Assembly (NCBI RefSeq): GCF_020639365.1 | Contig: NZ_JAINUL010000001.1 | Coordinates: 8,131,604-8,195,603 of the forward strand | Source: Streptomyces flavotricini | Lineage (GTDB): Bacteria > Actinomycetota > Actinomycetes > Streptomycetales > Streptomycetaceae | Direction of reading: 5' to 3' | Length of the DNA: 64,000 bases | Part shown: in pieces, positions 16,919-25,590 of the stretch | How the letters are laid out: each line of letters starts with the position of its first letter | How positions within the stretch are numbered: the stretch's first letter is position 1 | Notes under the pieces: generated by a model | Databases searched by the model: none | What the model was told of the DNA's origin: nothing | Seen by the model: the letters and a program-made list of their open reading frames with translations, nothing else | Made by a program: the position numbers and the translations under genes

Positions 16919-19264
16919 ATGTCGAACGGTAGTGTCCTTTTGGCCTTGCGCGAGGACCCCATGGGCGGGGGCGTCAGCAGCGACCAGCTGCGCCGCATCG
17001 GCAAAGAGCTGGAGAACCGCGGGCTGCAGGTGCGGTGGGCGCGGACGGTCGAGGGAGCCCGTGCCGCCTTGCGTACGGAGGCGGGCCTGACGGCTGCGGT
17101 CGTCGCCTGGGACCTGCCGTCCGAGACGGGAGGCGACGCAGGCGGCGGGGGAGGGGCGGTCCTGCGCCAGATCACGGGCCGGTTCACCGCCCTGCCCGTC
17201 TTCGTCGTCATGAGCGAGGACTCCGACCACGGCCTGGAGCGGCTGCCGCTATGGGTGGCCGAGACCGCCGTCGGCTACATCTGGCCACTGGAAGACACAC
17301 CGTCCTTCATCGCCGGCCGTGTCTTCAACGCAGCACGCACCTACGGCGACTCCGTCCTGCCCCCGTTCTTCAAAGCGCTCCGCCGATTCGACGACGCCCA
17401 CGAGTACTCCTGGCACACCCCCGCACACTCGGGAGGGGTGGCGTTCCTGAAGTCGCCCGTCGGCCGCGCGTTCTTCGACTATTACGGCGAGCGGCTCTTC
17501 CGTACCGACCTGTCGATCTCGGTGGAGGAGCTGGGTTCCCTCTTCGAGCACAGCGGGCCCATCGGGGAGGCCGAGCGCAACGCGGCCCGCGTCTTCGGCG
17601 CCGACCGGACGTACTTCGTGCTGCACGGCGACTCCACCGCCGACCGTATGGTCGGCCACTACTGCGTCACGGCCGACGAGATCGCGCTGGTGGACCGCAA
17701 CTGCCACAAGTCGGTGCTGCACGGGCTGGTGATCTCCGGTGCGCGCCCGGTCTACCTCGTTCCGACCCGCAACGGATACGGCCTCGCCGGCCCTCTGCCC
17801 GCGCGTGAGACCCAGTCCGGCGCAGTGGCGGCCAGGATCGCCGAGCACCCGCTGACACCGGGCGCCGTGTCCCCCCGCGCCCAGTACGCGGTGATCACCA
17901 ACTCGACCTACGACGGCCTGTGCTACGACACCGTCCAAACGGCACGGGCCCTGGCCCCCAGCACTCCTCGTTTGCACTTCGACGAGGCCTGGTTCGCCTA
18001 CGCCCGCTTCCACCCGCTCTACGCGGGCCGCTACGGCATGGCCGTCGGCCCGGACACGTTCGCGAGCGAGGAACGCCCCACCGTCTTCGCCACCCAGTCC
18101 ACGCACAAGCTGCTGGCCGCCTTGTCGCAGAGCGCCATGGTGCACGTGAAGTCCTCGCCCCGGGCGCCGGTCGAGCACCACCGGTTCAACGAGGCGTTCA
18201 TGATGCACGGCACCACCTCGGCCCTGTACCCGGTCATCGCCTCGCTGGACGTGGCTGCGGCGATGATGGACGGCCCACAGGGGGAGTGGCTGGTCAACGA
18301 GGCGGTCACCGAAGCGATCCGTTTCCGGCAGGCCGTCGTCCGCACCGGGCGCCGCATCGCGGACGCAGGTGACCGGTTGCCGTGGTTCTTCGGAGTCTGG
18401 CAGCCCGAAACCGTCACCGACCCGGTTGACGGGTCCACGGTTCCCTTCGCCGATGCATCCCCCTCGCTGCTGGCCAACGATCCTCGCTGCTGGGAGCTCG
18501 AACCCGACGCGGACTGGCACGGGTTCCCCGGCCTGGCGAACGGGCAGTGCATGCTGGACCCCATCAAGGTGACGCTGACCTGCCCAGGCGTCAACGCACG
18601 CGGGGAGTCGGACTCGTGGGGGATTCCGGCCCGGATCCTCACCGCCTACCTCGCCCACCGGGGCATCGTGGTGGAGAAGACGGATACCTACACCACGCTC
18701 GTCCTGTTCTCGATGGGCATCACCAAGGGGAAGTGGGGCACCTTGATGGACGCCCTCATGGACTTCAAGGCCCTCCACGACGCCGACACCCCCCTGCGGC
18801 AGGTGCTGCCCCACCTGGTCGAGCGCCACCCGCAGCGCTACAGCGGTACGACCTTGCGCGGACTGTGTCAGGAGATGCACGAACACCTCACCCGGGCCGA
18901 ACTGATCGACGCGCTGGACACCGCCTTCCAGGACCTGCCCGAACCGGTCGTACCACCCCGTAGCTGCTACCAGCAGCTCATCCGGGGCGGCACCGAACGC
19001 CTTCCCCTCGCCCGAGCCGCCGGCAGGGTGGCCGCCGCCATGGTCACGGTGACGCCGCCCGGGATCCCGGTCCTGATGCCCGGAGAAGCGCTCGGCGCCC
19101 CCGACGGCCCGGTCCTGCGCTACCTCGGAGCCCTGGAGGCGTTCGACCGTGCCTTCCCCGGCTTCCACAGCGAAGCACACGGCGTGACCATCGACCCCGG
19201 CACCGGCGACTACCTCATCGAATGCGTACGGCCTGACCACGTCCCCGGCGCAGCCGGCCGGTGA
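16919..19264 (+). CDS. Orn/Lys/Arg decarboxylase (PLP-dependent)
   Basis: A 781-aa fold-type I basic amino acid decarboxylase of the bacterial AdiA/LdcC/SpeF group. The N-terminal receiver-like wing domain (about 1-130) is followed by the PLP domain beginning YSWHTPAHSGG. The PLP lysine is Lys397 in TQSTHKLLAALSQ, with HFDEAWFAYA providing the Asp and His contacts. The C-terminal domain is complete. Substrate (arginine, lysine or ornithine) cannot be decided by eye; Streptomyces relatives are usually labelled arginine decarboxylase. The product would be a polyamine precursor and the reaction consumes protons. ATG 16919 has GGTGGGAG upstream. A very strong terminator follows. Confidence 0.9.
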   Translation: MSNGSVLLALREDPMGGGVSSDQLRRIGKELENRGLQVRWARTVEGARAALRTEAGLTAAVVAWDLPSETGGDAGGGGGAVLRQITGRFTALPVFVVMSEDSDHGLERLPLWVAETAVGYIWPLEDTPSFIAGRVFNAARTYGDSVLPPFFKALRRFDDAHEYSWHTPAHSGGVAFLKSPVGRAFFDYYGERLFRTDLSISVEELGSLFEHSGPIGEAERNAARVFGADRTYFVLHGDSTADRMVGHYCVTADEIALVDRNCHKSVLHGLVISGARPVYLVPTRNGYGLAGPLPARETQSGAVAARIAEHPLTPGAVSPRAQYAVITNSTYDGLCYDTVQTARALAPSTPRLHFDEAWFAYARFHPLYAGRYGMAVGPDTFASEERPTVFATQSTHKLLAALSQSAMVHVKSSPRAPVEHHRFNEAFMMHGTTSALYPVIASLDVAAAMMDGPQGEWLVNEAVTEAIRFRQAVVRTGRRIADAGDRLPWFFGVWQPETVTDPVDGSTVPFADASPSLLANDPRCWELEPDADWHGFPGLANGQCMLDPIKVTLTCPGVNARGESDSWGIPARILTAYLAHRGIVVEKTDTYTTLVLFSMGITKGKWGTLMDALMDFKALHDADTPLRQVLPHLVERHPQRYSGTTLRGLCQEMHEHLTRAELIDALDTAFQDLPEPVVPPRSCYQQLIRGGTERLPLARAAGRVAAAMVTVTPPGIPVLMPGEALGAPDGPVLRYLGALEAFDRAFPGFHSEAHGVTIDPGTGDYLIECVRPDHVPGAAGR

Positions 19265-19324
19265 ACACGCGGCGGGGCCCGCGTCGCCGCCGAACAGCCG
19301 GCCGTCGTTCACGGGCTTCCTCCT

Positions 19325-19379
19325 CTGGGCCCGTGACGGGGAGTGACCGCTTCCGTGTCACTGCCCGTCACGGGCCCAG
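19325..19379. terminator. Long hairpin terminator after the decarboxylase gene
   Basis: Arms of 23 bp (19325-19347 and 19357-19379) are complementary except for one mismatch and enclose the 9-nt loop CGCTTCCGT. It lies 60 nt after the decarboxylase stop. There is no U-tract, as is usual for GC-rich actinomycetes. Confidence 0.75.
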
Positions 19380-19549
19380 CCCTCCGGGGCCTGGGGGACC
19401 GCGAAGGCGTCCGCAAGGGGTCGCCCAGGAGCGCGTCCCGGGCGTGCCCGCGGCCGTCCCCGAGGTCCGGGCGCCGAAGCCCGTGCTTACCCCGGGCGAC
19501 AGCGGGTAGACGTTGCAGCGCAAGGCCCTCTCCAGCATCGGGAGGATCG

Positions 19550-19975
19550 ATGACCCGACGAGTGCACGAGGTGATGACGGGAAACCCGGTGACGGTCGAG
19601 CAGCTGACTTCGCTGGCAGAGGCCGCACGGGTGATGCGGGACGCCGGCATCGGGGACGTACTGGTCGTCGACCAGGGCCGGCTTCTCGGCATCCTCACGG
19701 ACAGGGACATCGTCGTCCGCGCCTTGGCCGAGGACCGGGACCCGGCCGAAACGACCGTGCGGGCCATCTGCAGCAGCGATCCGCTCACGGTCGGGCCCGG
19801 CGACCGCGTCGACCAGGCCGTCGACCTCATGCGTCGGCACGCGCTCCGGCGCCTTCCCGTGCAGGCAGAGAACGGCGAACTCGTCGGCATCGTCACCCTC
19901 GGTGATCTGGAGGTCGAACGCGATCCGGGGTCGCCGCTCTCCGCCATCGCGGCGGCTGAAGGGAGAGACCGGTGA
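19550..19975 (+). CDS. Two-CBS-domain protein
   Basis: A 141-aa cytoplasmic protein made of a single pair of CBS motifs: VHEVMTGNPVTV ... GILTDRDIVVRALAEDRD and AICSSDPLTVGPGD ... GIVTLGDLE. Such stand-alone CBS pairs bind adenosine nucleotides and act as energy or redox sensors on partner proteins. ATG 19550 is set by a perfect GGAGG at 19541-19545. The stop overlaps the GTG that opens the next, decayed frame, which suggests a former operon continuing to the HhH-GPD gene at 20403. Confidence 0.85.
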   Translation: MTRRVHEVMTGNPVTVEQLTSLAEAARVMRDAGIGDVLVVDQGRLLGILTDRDIVVRALAEDRDPAETTVRAICSSDPLTVGPGDRVDQAVDLMRRHALRRLPVQAENGELVGIVTLGDLEVERDPGSPLSAIAAAEGRDR

Positions 19976-20406
19976 AGCGGACGTACCAGGCGCAGGAAGG
20001 TACGAGCGGTGCAGCGGCGACGCGGAGCTGCTGGGACGGCTTCCGGGAGGGTTCCCGCCCCGCACCGTCGACCGCGGACAGGAGCCCGGCGCCGGCTGCA
20101 CGGGCCCGTGCAGCCCGCTGGCGGAGGACGAGCAGCGCGTCCGCTCCGGCGGGCGGATGAGCGCGAGCCGGTCCCGCTCCAGGACACGTCGCCCTACGCC
20201 GTGCCCGCCCCGGCGCCCCCGTGGCGGCTCGGTTGCCCTGGGACGCCCACGACGCCCCGGGCCTCACCGGGCGACGGTGGACCCTCACCGACGTCGACCG
20301 GCTCCTCACGTGCGACTCCTGGCAGGACCGCCTCGACCCGGCTCCTCGGGAAGACCCGCAGCACGCTCACCCACCTGACCCCCTGACGAACGGCGGCCCG
20401 CCGTGA
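19972..20406 (+). pseudogene. Decayed gene between CBS and HhH-GPD genes
   Basis: Third-position GC bias passes through three frames. The first carries YERCSGDAELLGRLPGGFPP up to about 20160, the second EPVPLQDTSPYAVPAPAPP to about 20215, and the third LPWDAHDAPGLTGRRWTLTD onward to the stop at 20404-20406. The last stop overlaps the GTG of the HhH-GPD gene, as true operon members do. The second switch coincides with a run of six C. I read this as one gene of about 140 residues broken by two indels, or two sequencing errors. No family is recognised. Confidence 0.4.
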
Positions 20407-21044
20407 CACAGCGCACCACCGCACGACAGCTCATGAAGGAGTACGGGCGGACCCACGCTCGGGAAGCGGGCATCCGACTGCGGAACACGCCCGCGCCGCT
20501 GTACCAGTTGCTGACCCTGTGCGTGCTGTTCTCCGTACGCATCAAGGCCGACATCGCCGTGGCCGCGGCCCGCGCGCTGTTCGAGGACGGCATGCGCACG
20601 CCCCGCGCGATGGCGGCGGCCACGTGGCAGGACCGCGTGGACGCACTGGGCCGGGCCCACTACCGCCGCTACGACGAGAGCACGGCAACCGCGCTGGGAG
20701 CCGGGGCCGACCTGGTCCTGGACCGGTACCGCGGAGACCTGCGGCGACTGCGCGAAGCCGCGGGAGGTGACCCGGGCCGCGTCCGTGAGCTGCTCCAGGA
20801 GTTCCCCCGGATCGGACCGGTGGGCGCGGACATCTTCTGCAGGGAGGCGCAGGGCGTGTGGCCCGAGCTGCGCCCCGCGTTCGACAGCCGGGCCCGGCAC
20901 GCCGCGGCGGAACTCGGGCTCCCGAAGACCGCCGAGGGCTTGGCGCGTCTCGTCGACGCCCAAGACCTGCCGGAGCTGGCGGCCGCTCTCGTCCGGGTCG
21001 AACTCTCCGGGAAGACCGAACTCTCCGGAAGGAAGGAAACCTAG
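20403..21044 (+). CDS. HhH-GPD (endonuclease III-like) DNA repair protein
   Basis: A 213-aa protein of the helix-hairpin-helix base-excision repair superfamily. The early helices (PLYQLLTLCVLFSVRIKADIA) match the endonuclease III core, the hairpin is LLQEFPRIGPVGADIFCRE, and the conserved aspartate is in AFDSRARHAA. The lysine that gives endonuclease III its lyase activity, normally after the hairpin glycine, is replaced (GPVGAD), and there are no FeS cysteines at the C-terminus. It therefore should be a monofunctional glycosylase or a binding protein. The GTG start overlaps the upstream stop. Confidence 0.75.
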   Translation: MTQRTTARQLMKEYGRTHAREAGIRLRNTPAPLYQLLTLCVLFSVRIKADIAVAAARALFEDGMRTPRAMAAATWQDRVDALGRAHYRRYDESTATALGAGADLVLDRYRGDLRRLREAAGGDPGRVRELLQEFPRIGPVGADIFCREAQGVWPELRPAFDSRARHAAAELGLPKTAEGLARLVDAQDLPELAAALVRVELSGKTELSGRKET

Positions 21045-21047
21045 CCA

Positions 21048-21066
21048 GGGGCACCCCAGGTGCCCC
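21048..21066. terminator. Hairpin terminator after HhH-GPD gene
   Basis: An 8-bp perfect stem GGGGCACC/GGTGCCCC with a 3-nt loop begins 3 nt after the stop codon. Confidence 0.6.
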
Positions 21067-21242
21067 TCCCAACGATCCTGACCCCACACCGCCGACCGCG
21101 GCGGCAGGGACGAGCGGCACGAGCAGCATGGCGGGGATGGCGAGCTCCCCGTTGGAGAGCACGGGGACGGACTTCTGGGCGTCCAGTGGCACCGTCCCTG
21201 TTCAGGATGGGGTCTCTGTTGGGACGAGACGGTGACACGAGC

Positions 21243-21684
21243 GTGGCGAACCTTGATCATCTGGCGGGACAGGGGCACGGTGCCGGTCGACGCAGGGGCG
21301 TGGCTGGTTGCCGGACATCAACCTACGCTCACAAGGGCGGTGTGGAGGACGTCGGCACCTTCAACCACAAGCTGCTGCTGCACGGCACCGATCAGCAGCT
21401 CGCGTACTACTCCACGTCCTGCTGGGGGGGCCAAGTTCGAGCCCTGCCAGGAGGCTTCCGGCTCCGAGCTGCACCTGACCGAGGGCAAGTCCGTCACCAC
21501 CTGCGAGATGTTCCTCGTTCCCGAGAACGTACAGCCCGTGTTCGTGGGCTTCCAGGGTGACCGGGACTACCGCAACCCGACTCTGGAGACCGGTACCGCG
21601 ACCGAGGTCGTATGGAAGGCGGCTGACGCGGATGAACGACGCGAACCCCGACCCGGTCAGGACTTCGGCACGGTGTTGATGTAG
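21243..21684 (+). pseudogene. Frameshifted gene of unknown function (7-G run)
   Basis: One frame encodes HKLLLHGTDQQLAYYSTSCW and the next frame AKFEPCQEASGSELHLTEGK and MFLVPENVQPVFVGFQGDRD. The two join perfectly if the run of seven G at 21424-21430 had six. The reconstructed protein has three or more cysteines and looks like a small secreted or surface protein, although no signal peptide is visible in the frame from GTG 21243. Its 3' end overlaps the tail of the convergent lipoprotein gene. No family is recognised. Confidence 0.5.
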
Positions 21685-22595
21685 TCGGTACCTGCGCTGT
21701 AGAAACCGTCCACCGTTTTCTGGACATCCGCCAGAGAAACAGCCTCATCGGCCTTGTAGTAGAACCAGTTGACCTTCATATCCCATGTGCGCGGACCACC
21801 GGCGAAGGGAAGGTCGATGAACCAGTTGCTGAAGTGGACGTCCATCTTCTCGCGCGGAACGTACTTGCCGGAACTGGTGAACAGGTCCTTGCCGTCCAGG
21901 GAATAGGTGACCTTTTGGTTCACGGCGGTGATCATCATGATGTGCCAGCCCTCAATGTGTCGCTTGAGCGCGTGGGTGACCCGGTCCGGCGGATCGGCCT
22001 TGTACCAGCTCGTGGTGTCGAGTTGCGGACCCACCGAACCCCAACCGCCGTTCGTCATGTACTCGTAATCGAGTTCGCTGTAGTTCGGCGAGGAGTCCGA
22101 GGCGGAGATCGGAAAGAAGGTCTGGACGACGTGGTCGCCGTTGCGACCGCTCGTGGGCTTGTCGCCGAAGTAGACCCGGGCGGCGTAGGTCCCCGTGAAG
22201 AGCGGGGTGCCGGTGCTCTGCACCTCGACCTGCTCGGTGCCCTGCCTGGTGCCGTCGGTGGAGGCCTGCAGCTGCAGGACCCTGCCCCCCTGGGCGCTCG
22301 TGTCGGCGGGGAAGTCGGCACGGGCGATGGACCAGCTGTCCTTGATCCCCGGGCCGCCCCCACCAGTACGGACCTCCCAGCCGTGGGCAGCGAGCGAGGG
22401 GTCGTCGGGGCCGCTGTAGTGGAAGCCGTCGAACAGGGTTCCCGGCGGACCGGCAGGGGCCGGCGAGGCACTGGGGGCGGGCGCGGCGGCATCGTCACCG
22501 GGGCCGCCGGAACACGCGGCGAGTACGCACAGGAGGGCGGTCAGCGCGGGCGCGGTCCACGCACGGCGACGAGAAGTGCGGCGGGGCTGGCTCAC
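21657..22595 (-). CDS. Secreted lipoprotein with concanavalin-like (GH16-like) domain
   Basis: A 312-aa lipoprotein. The signal peptide ends in a lipobox LAAC (Cys28), followed by a Pro/Ala-rich spacer and a beta-sandwich domain with many aromatic residues. The segment NYSELDYEYMTNGGWG resembles the acidic active-site strand of glycoside hydrolase family 16, but the spacing of the three acids (ExDxE) is one residue shorter than the classical ExDxxE, so catalysis is uncertain. It diverges from the exopolysaccharide operon at 22932-26864, which makes a role in binding or cutting that polymer at the cell surface plausible. Confidence 0.65.
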   Translation of the reverse strand: MSQPRRTSRRRAWTAPALTALLCVLAACSGGPGDDAAAPAPSASPAPAGPPGTLFDGFHYSGPDDPSLAAHGWEVRTGGGGPGIKDSWSIARADFPADTSAQGGRVLQLQASTDGTRQGTEQVEVQSTGTPLFTGTYAARVYFGDKPTSGRNGDHVVQTFFPISASDSSPNYSELDYEYMTNGGWGSVGPQLDTTSWYKADPPDRVTHALKRHIEGWHIMMITAVNQKVTYSLDGKDLFTSSGKYVPREKMDVHFSNWFIDLPFAGGPRTWDMKVNWFYYKADEAVSLADVQKTVDGFYSAGTDYINTVPKS

Positions 22596-22931
22596 ACGGG
22601 CTCCTTGGGGCGTAGAGGCGGTACCGGGACGCGCCCTTTATGCGAATAGATCAATTGCTGATCACATGCGGGGGTCATCCTAGGTTCGAGATGGCCACCG
22701 AGAAGGCCGCTGAGGTGACCGCAGAGGTGACCTCGGCGCCCCGGCCGCCGCGGTCCCGGTGAAACGGCGGGCCTACTAACCGGTATCACCAATTCCATTT
22801 CGATCCGATCACGGCCCCTGAATGGATCGTGCCAAATGGTCACATCGAACCCAAGCCGACTCAGGCCGGTGCACTAGCGTTCGCACTGCGGTCCCGCGGT
22901 CTACGTACCCTGCAATGAAAGGCCCCGCAAG
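22596..22931. promoter_or_regulatory. Divergent promoter region of the exopolysaccharide locus
   Basis: This 336-base gap separates the minus-strand lipoprotein from the plus-strand polysaccharide genes and is clearly lower in GC than its surroundings around 22770-22850, as promoter regions are. No single -35/-10 pair stands out and no gene fits inside. Confidence 0.4.
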
Positions 22932-23402
22932 GTGCGCCCAGTTGGCATTTCCATCGAACGCGGATCGGCGCGCCAGGAGCAACCTGACATATTCGAATCG
23001 AGCTTTGACGAGTTCGCTCCCGCGCCGGTGTTCGTCGACCAGTCGGGTGTGCGCGGCCGTCTGTTGCGGGGCTTCGGCTGGCCGGTCTCCGTGGTCGGCG
23101 CGATCCTGGCGGTCGCCATGGGGAGCAGCCTGATCGGTGTGCAGGCGGACGCCCCGGCGATGGGGATCCCCGCGCAGCCCTCGCGGTCGCCCGCCCCGCC
23201 ACCCTCACCCGTGCGGTCGCTGTCGCCCGTCGCGTCCTCCGTGTCGTCCTCCCAGTCCTCACTCCGGACGGCCAGACCGTCTGCCACACCTCGGACGAAG
23301 ACCGCGGCCACCACATCGAAACCCTCGGCCACCACCTCGAGGGCCTCGACCACCGCGCCGCAGGGTGCCAGGCCATCGGGGCGACCGGCCAAGCACCCCT
23401 GA
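22932..23402 (+). CDS. Small single-span membrane protein of the polysaccharide operon
   Basis: A 156-aa protein with a cytoplasmic head of about 45 residues, one membrane segment (WPVSVVGAILAVAMGSSLIG) and a Ser/Thr/Pro/Ala-rich outer tail, a layout suited to spanning the cell wall. It precedes the deacetylase-synthase gene by about 30 nt. In the Streptomyces mat locus a small membrane protein (MatA) sits in front of the synthase MatB; position and shape agree, but similarity cannot be proven here. GTG 22932 is the assumed start. Confidence 0.55.
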   Translation: MRPVGISIERGSARQEQPDIFESSFDEFAPAPVFVDQSGVRGRLLRGFGWPVSVVGAILAVAMGSSLIGVQADAPAMGIPAQPSRSPAPPPSPVRSLSPVASSVSSSQSSLRTARPSATPRTKTAATTSKPSATTSRASTTAPQGARPSGRPAKHP

Positions 23403-23433
23403 TCGCCCGTACCACCCATCTCCAGGAGCGTCA

Positions 23434-25590
23434 TTGTCCCGCCACCAGCGCCGCCGACAGTCCCTGCTGCGGCCGCGCCGACTGGCCGCGCCGCCGCTGC
23501 GCTTCTTCATGCCGCTGTCCCTGCTGGCTTGCCTGCTCGCGCTCCTCGTCCTGCGCGGCCTCGCCACCAACGAGGCGTTCCACGACTCCCGGATCGCGAT
23601 CTCCGTCGACAAGACGACCGTGCCGGACAACCTGCTCAAGGGCGGCCCGATCATCGACTCGCGGGGCACCAAGAACGACCACCCCGTGAGCTATCACATC
23701 CCGGACCACACCGTGGTCCTGAGCTTCGACGACGGTCCCTCGCCGGAGTGGACTCCGAAGATCCTGGAGGTGCTCGCGGCCCGCAACATCCGGGCGGACT
23801 TCTTCGTGACCGGCGCGATGACGACGCGCAACCCGGAGCTGATCCGGCAGATCGTCGCGGGCGGCCACGAACTCGGCGTGCACACCTTCACCCACCCCGA
23901 CCTCGTGTACCAGTCCCACGCCCGGATCAGCTGGGAGATGGCGCAGACGCAGCTGGCGCTGGCCGGCGTCGCGGGCGTCCACAGCGCGCTGTTCCGCCCG
24001 CCGTACTCCTCCGACGCCTCGGCGCTGGACGACTGGAACTACCCGGTGATCAAGTACGTGGGCGCGCGCGGCTACCTCACCGCGTTCATCGACCGTGACA
24101 CCGACGACTGGAAGCGTCCCGGAGTCGAAGCGATCGTCAAGGCGGCCATGCCGTCCAAGCCCGGTGCGGGTGAGCTGATCCTCCTGCACGACGCGGGCGG
24201 CGACCGTACCCAGACCATCACCGCGCTCGGGCAGATCATCGAGAGGCTGCAGGCCCAGGGCTACCGCTTCACCACCATCTCCGACGCGCTCGGCGCCTCC
24301 GGCGCCACCGTGCCGGTGCACGGATTCCAGCTGTGGGCGGGCAAGGGATACATCTGGGCCACCCAGGTCGCCGTGCTCACCCTGCCGGTGCTGGTCTGGC
24401 TGCTGGCCCTCGTCGGCTTCCTCAACTTCGGACGGTTCGCGCTGATGCTCGTCCTCGCGCCGATCCACGCCCGCCGCTCCAAGCGGCGGGACGCCTGGGG
24501 ACCGCCCGTCACCGAGCCGGTCACCGTACTGGTCCCGGCCTACAACGAGCGCGAGTGCATAGCCAACACCCTCAACTCCCTGGCCGCCAGCGACTACCCG
24601 ATCGAAGTGATCGTCATCGACGACGGCTCCACGGACGGCACCGCGGACATCGTCGAGGAGATGGACCTGCCGTTCGTCCGGCTGATCCGCAAGGTCAACG
24701 GAGGCAAGCCCAGCGCGCTCAACGCCGGCGTCGCGGCCGCCTCGCACGACATCATCGTGATGATGGACGGCGACACCGTCTTCGAGCCGTCCACCGTGCG
24801 GGAGCTGGTCCAGCCCTTCGGCGACCCGGGGATCGGCGCGGTCGCGGGCAACGCCAAGGTCGGCAACCGCGACAGCCTGATCGGCGCCTGGCAGCACATC
24901 GAGTACGTCCTCGGCCACAACCTGGACCGCCGGATGTACGACATGCTCGGCGTCATCCCGACCATCCCCGGCGCGGTCGGCGCCTTCCGCAGGGAGGCCC
25001 TGCAGCGGGTCGGCGGGATGAGCGACGACACCCTCGCCGAGGACACCGACATCACCATCGCGGTGCTCTGCGACGGCTGGCGGGTCGTCTACGCCGAGTA
25101 CGCCCGCGCCTGGACCGAGGCTCCCGCCAGCCTCCAGCAGCTCTGGTCCCAGCGGTACCGCTGGAGCTACGGCAGCATGCAGGCGATGTGGAAGCACCGC
25201 GGCGCGGTGACCTCCCGCGGCCCGGCCGGTCGCTTCGGCCGGCTCGGGCTTCCGCTCATCGTGCTGTTCGGCGTGGTCGCCCCGCTGCTCGCGCCGCTGG
25301 TCGACATGTTCCTGCTGTACGGCGTGCTGTTCGGGGACGCCCCGATCACCCTCACCAGCTGGGGCGGCTTCATCCTGCTCCAGGCCGCACTGTCCTGGTA
25401 CGCCTTCCGGCTCGACCGCGAGAAGCCCTGGCACCTGATCAGTCTGCCGATCCAGCAGCTCGTCTACCGGCAGCTGATGTACATCGTCCTGCTGCAGTCC
25501 GCGATCACGGCGATGACCGGTGGCCGACTGCGCTGGCAGAAGCTCCGGCGCACCGGCGAGGTCGCTGTACCGGTGGAGGCCCGACCGTGA
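23434..25590 (+). CDS. Bifunctional polysaccharide deacetylase / GT2 synthase (MatB-like)
   Basis: A 718-aa membrane enzyme that should polymerise and de-N-acetylate an amino sugar polymer. After an N-terminal anchor comes a NodB deacetylase domain with its metal motif SFDDGPS (Asp99, Asp100) and HTFTHP (His150, His154). A membrane segment near 295-325 leads into a processive family 2 glycosyltransferase with PAYNERE, DDGSTDGT, MMDGDTVF, EDTD and the QRYRW signature, followed by further membrane segments. The TTG start at 23434 is supported by AGGAG six bases upstream; no ATG or GTG is as well placed. The fusion is the architecture reported for MatB, which makes poly-beta-1,6-GlcNAc in pellet-forming streptomycetes. 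It overlaps the acyltransferase gene by GTGA. Confidence 0.88.
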   Translation: MSRHQRRRQSLLRPRRLAAPPLRFFMPLSLLACLLALLVLRGLATNEAFHDSRIAISVDKTTVPDNLLKGGPIIDSRGTKNDHPVSYHIPDHTVVLSFDDGPSPEWTPKILEVLAARNIRADFFVTGAMTTRNPELIRQIVAGGHELGVHTFTHPDLVYQSHARISWEMAQTQLALAGVAGVHSALFRPPYSSDASALDDWNYPVIKYVGARGYLTAFIDRDTDDWKRPGVEAIVKAAMPSKPGAGELILLHDAGGDRTQTITALGQIIERLQAQGYRFTTISDALGASGATVPVHGFQLWAGKGYIWATQVAVLTLPVLVWLLALVGFLNFGRFALMLVLAPIHARRSKRRDAWGPPVTEPVTVLVPAYNERECIANTLNSLAASDYPIEVIVIDDGSTDGTADIVEEMDLPFVRLIRKVNGGKPSALNAGVAAASHDIIVMMDGDTVFEPSTVRELVQPFGDPGIGAVAGNAKVGNRDSLIGAWQHIEYVLGHNLDRRMYDMLGVIPTIPGAVGAFRREALQRVGGMSDDTLAEDTDITIAVLCDGWRVVYAEYARAWTEAPASLQQLWSQRYRWSYGSMQAMWKHRGAVTSRGPAGRFGRLGLPLIVLFGVVAPLLAPLVDMFLLYGVLFGDAPITLTSWGGFILLQAALSWYAFRLDREKPWHLISLPIQQLVYRQLMYIVLLQSAITAMTGGRLRWQKLRRTGEVAVPVEARP

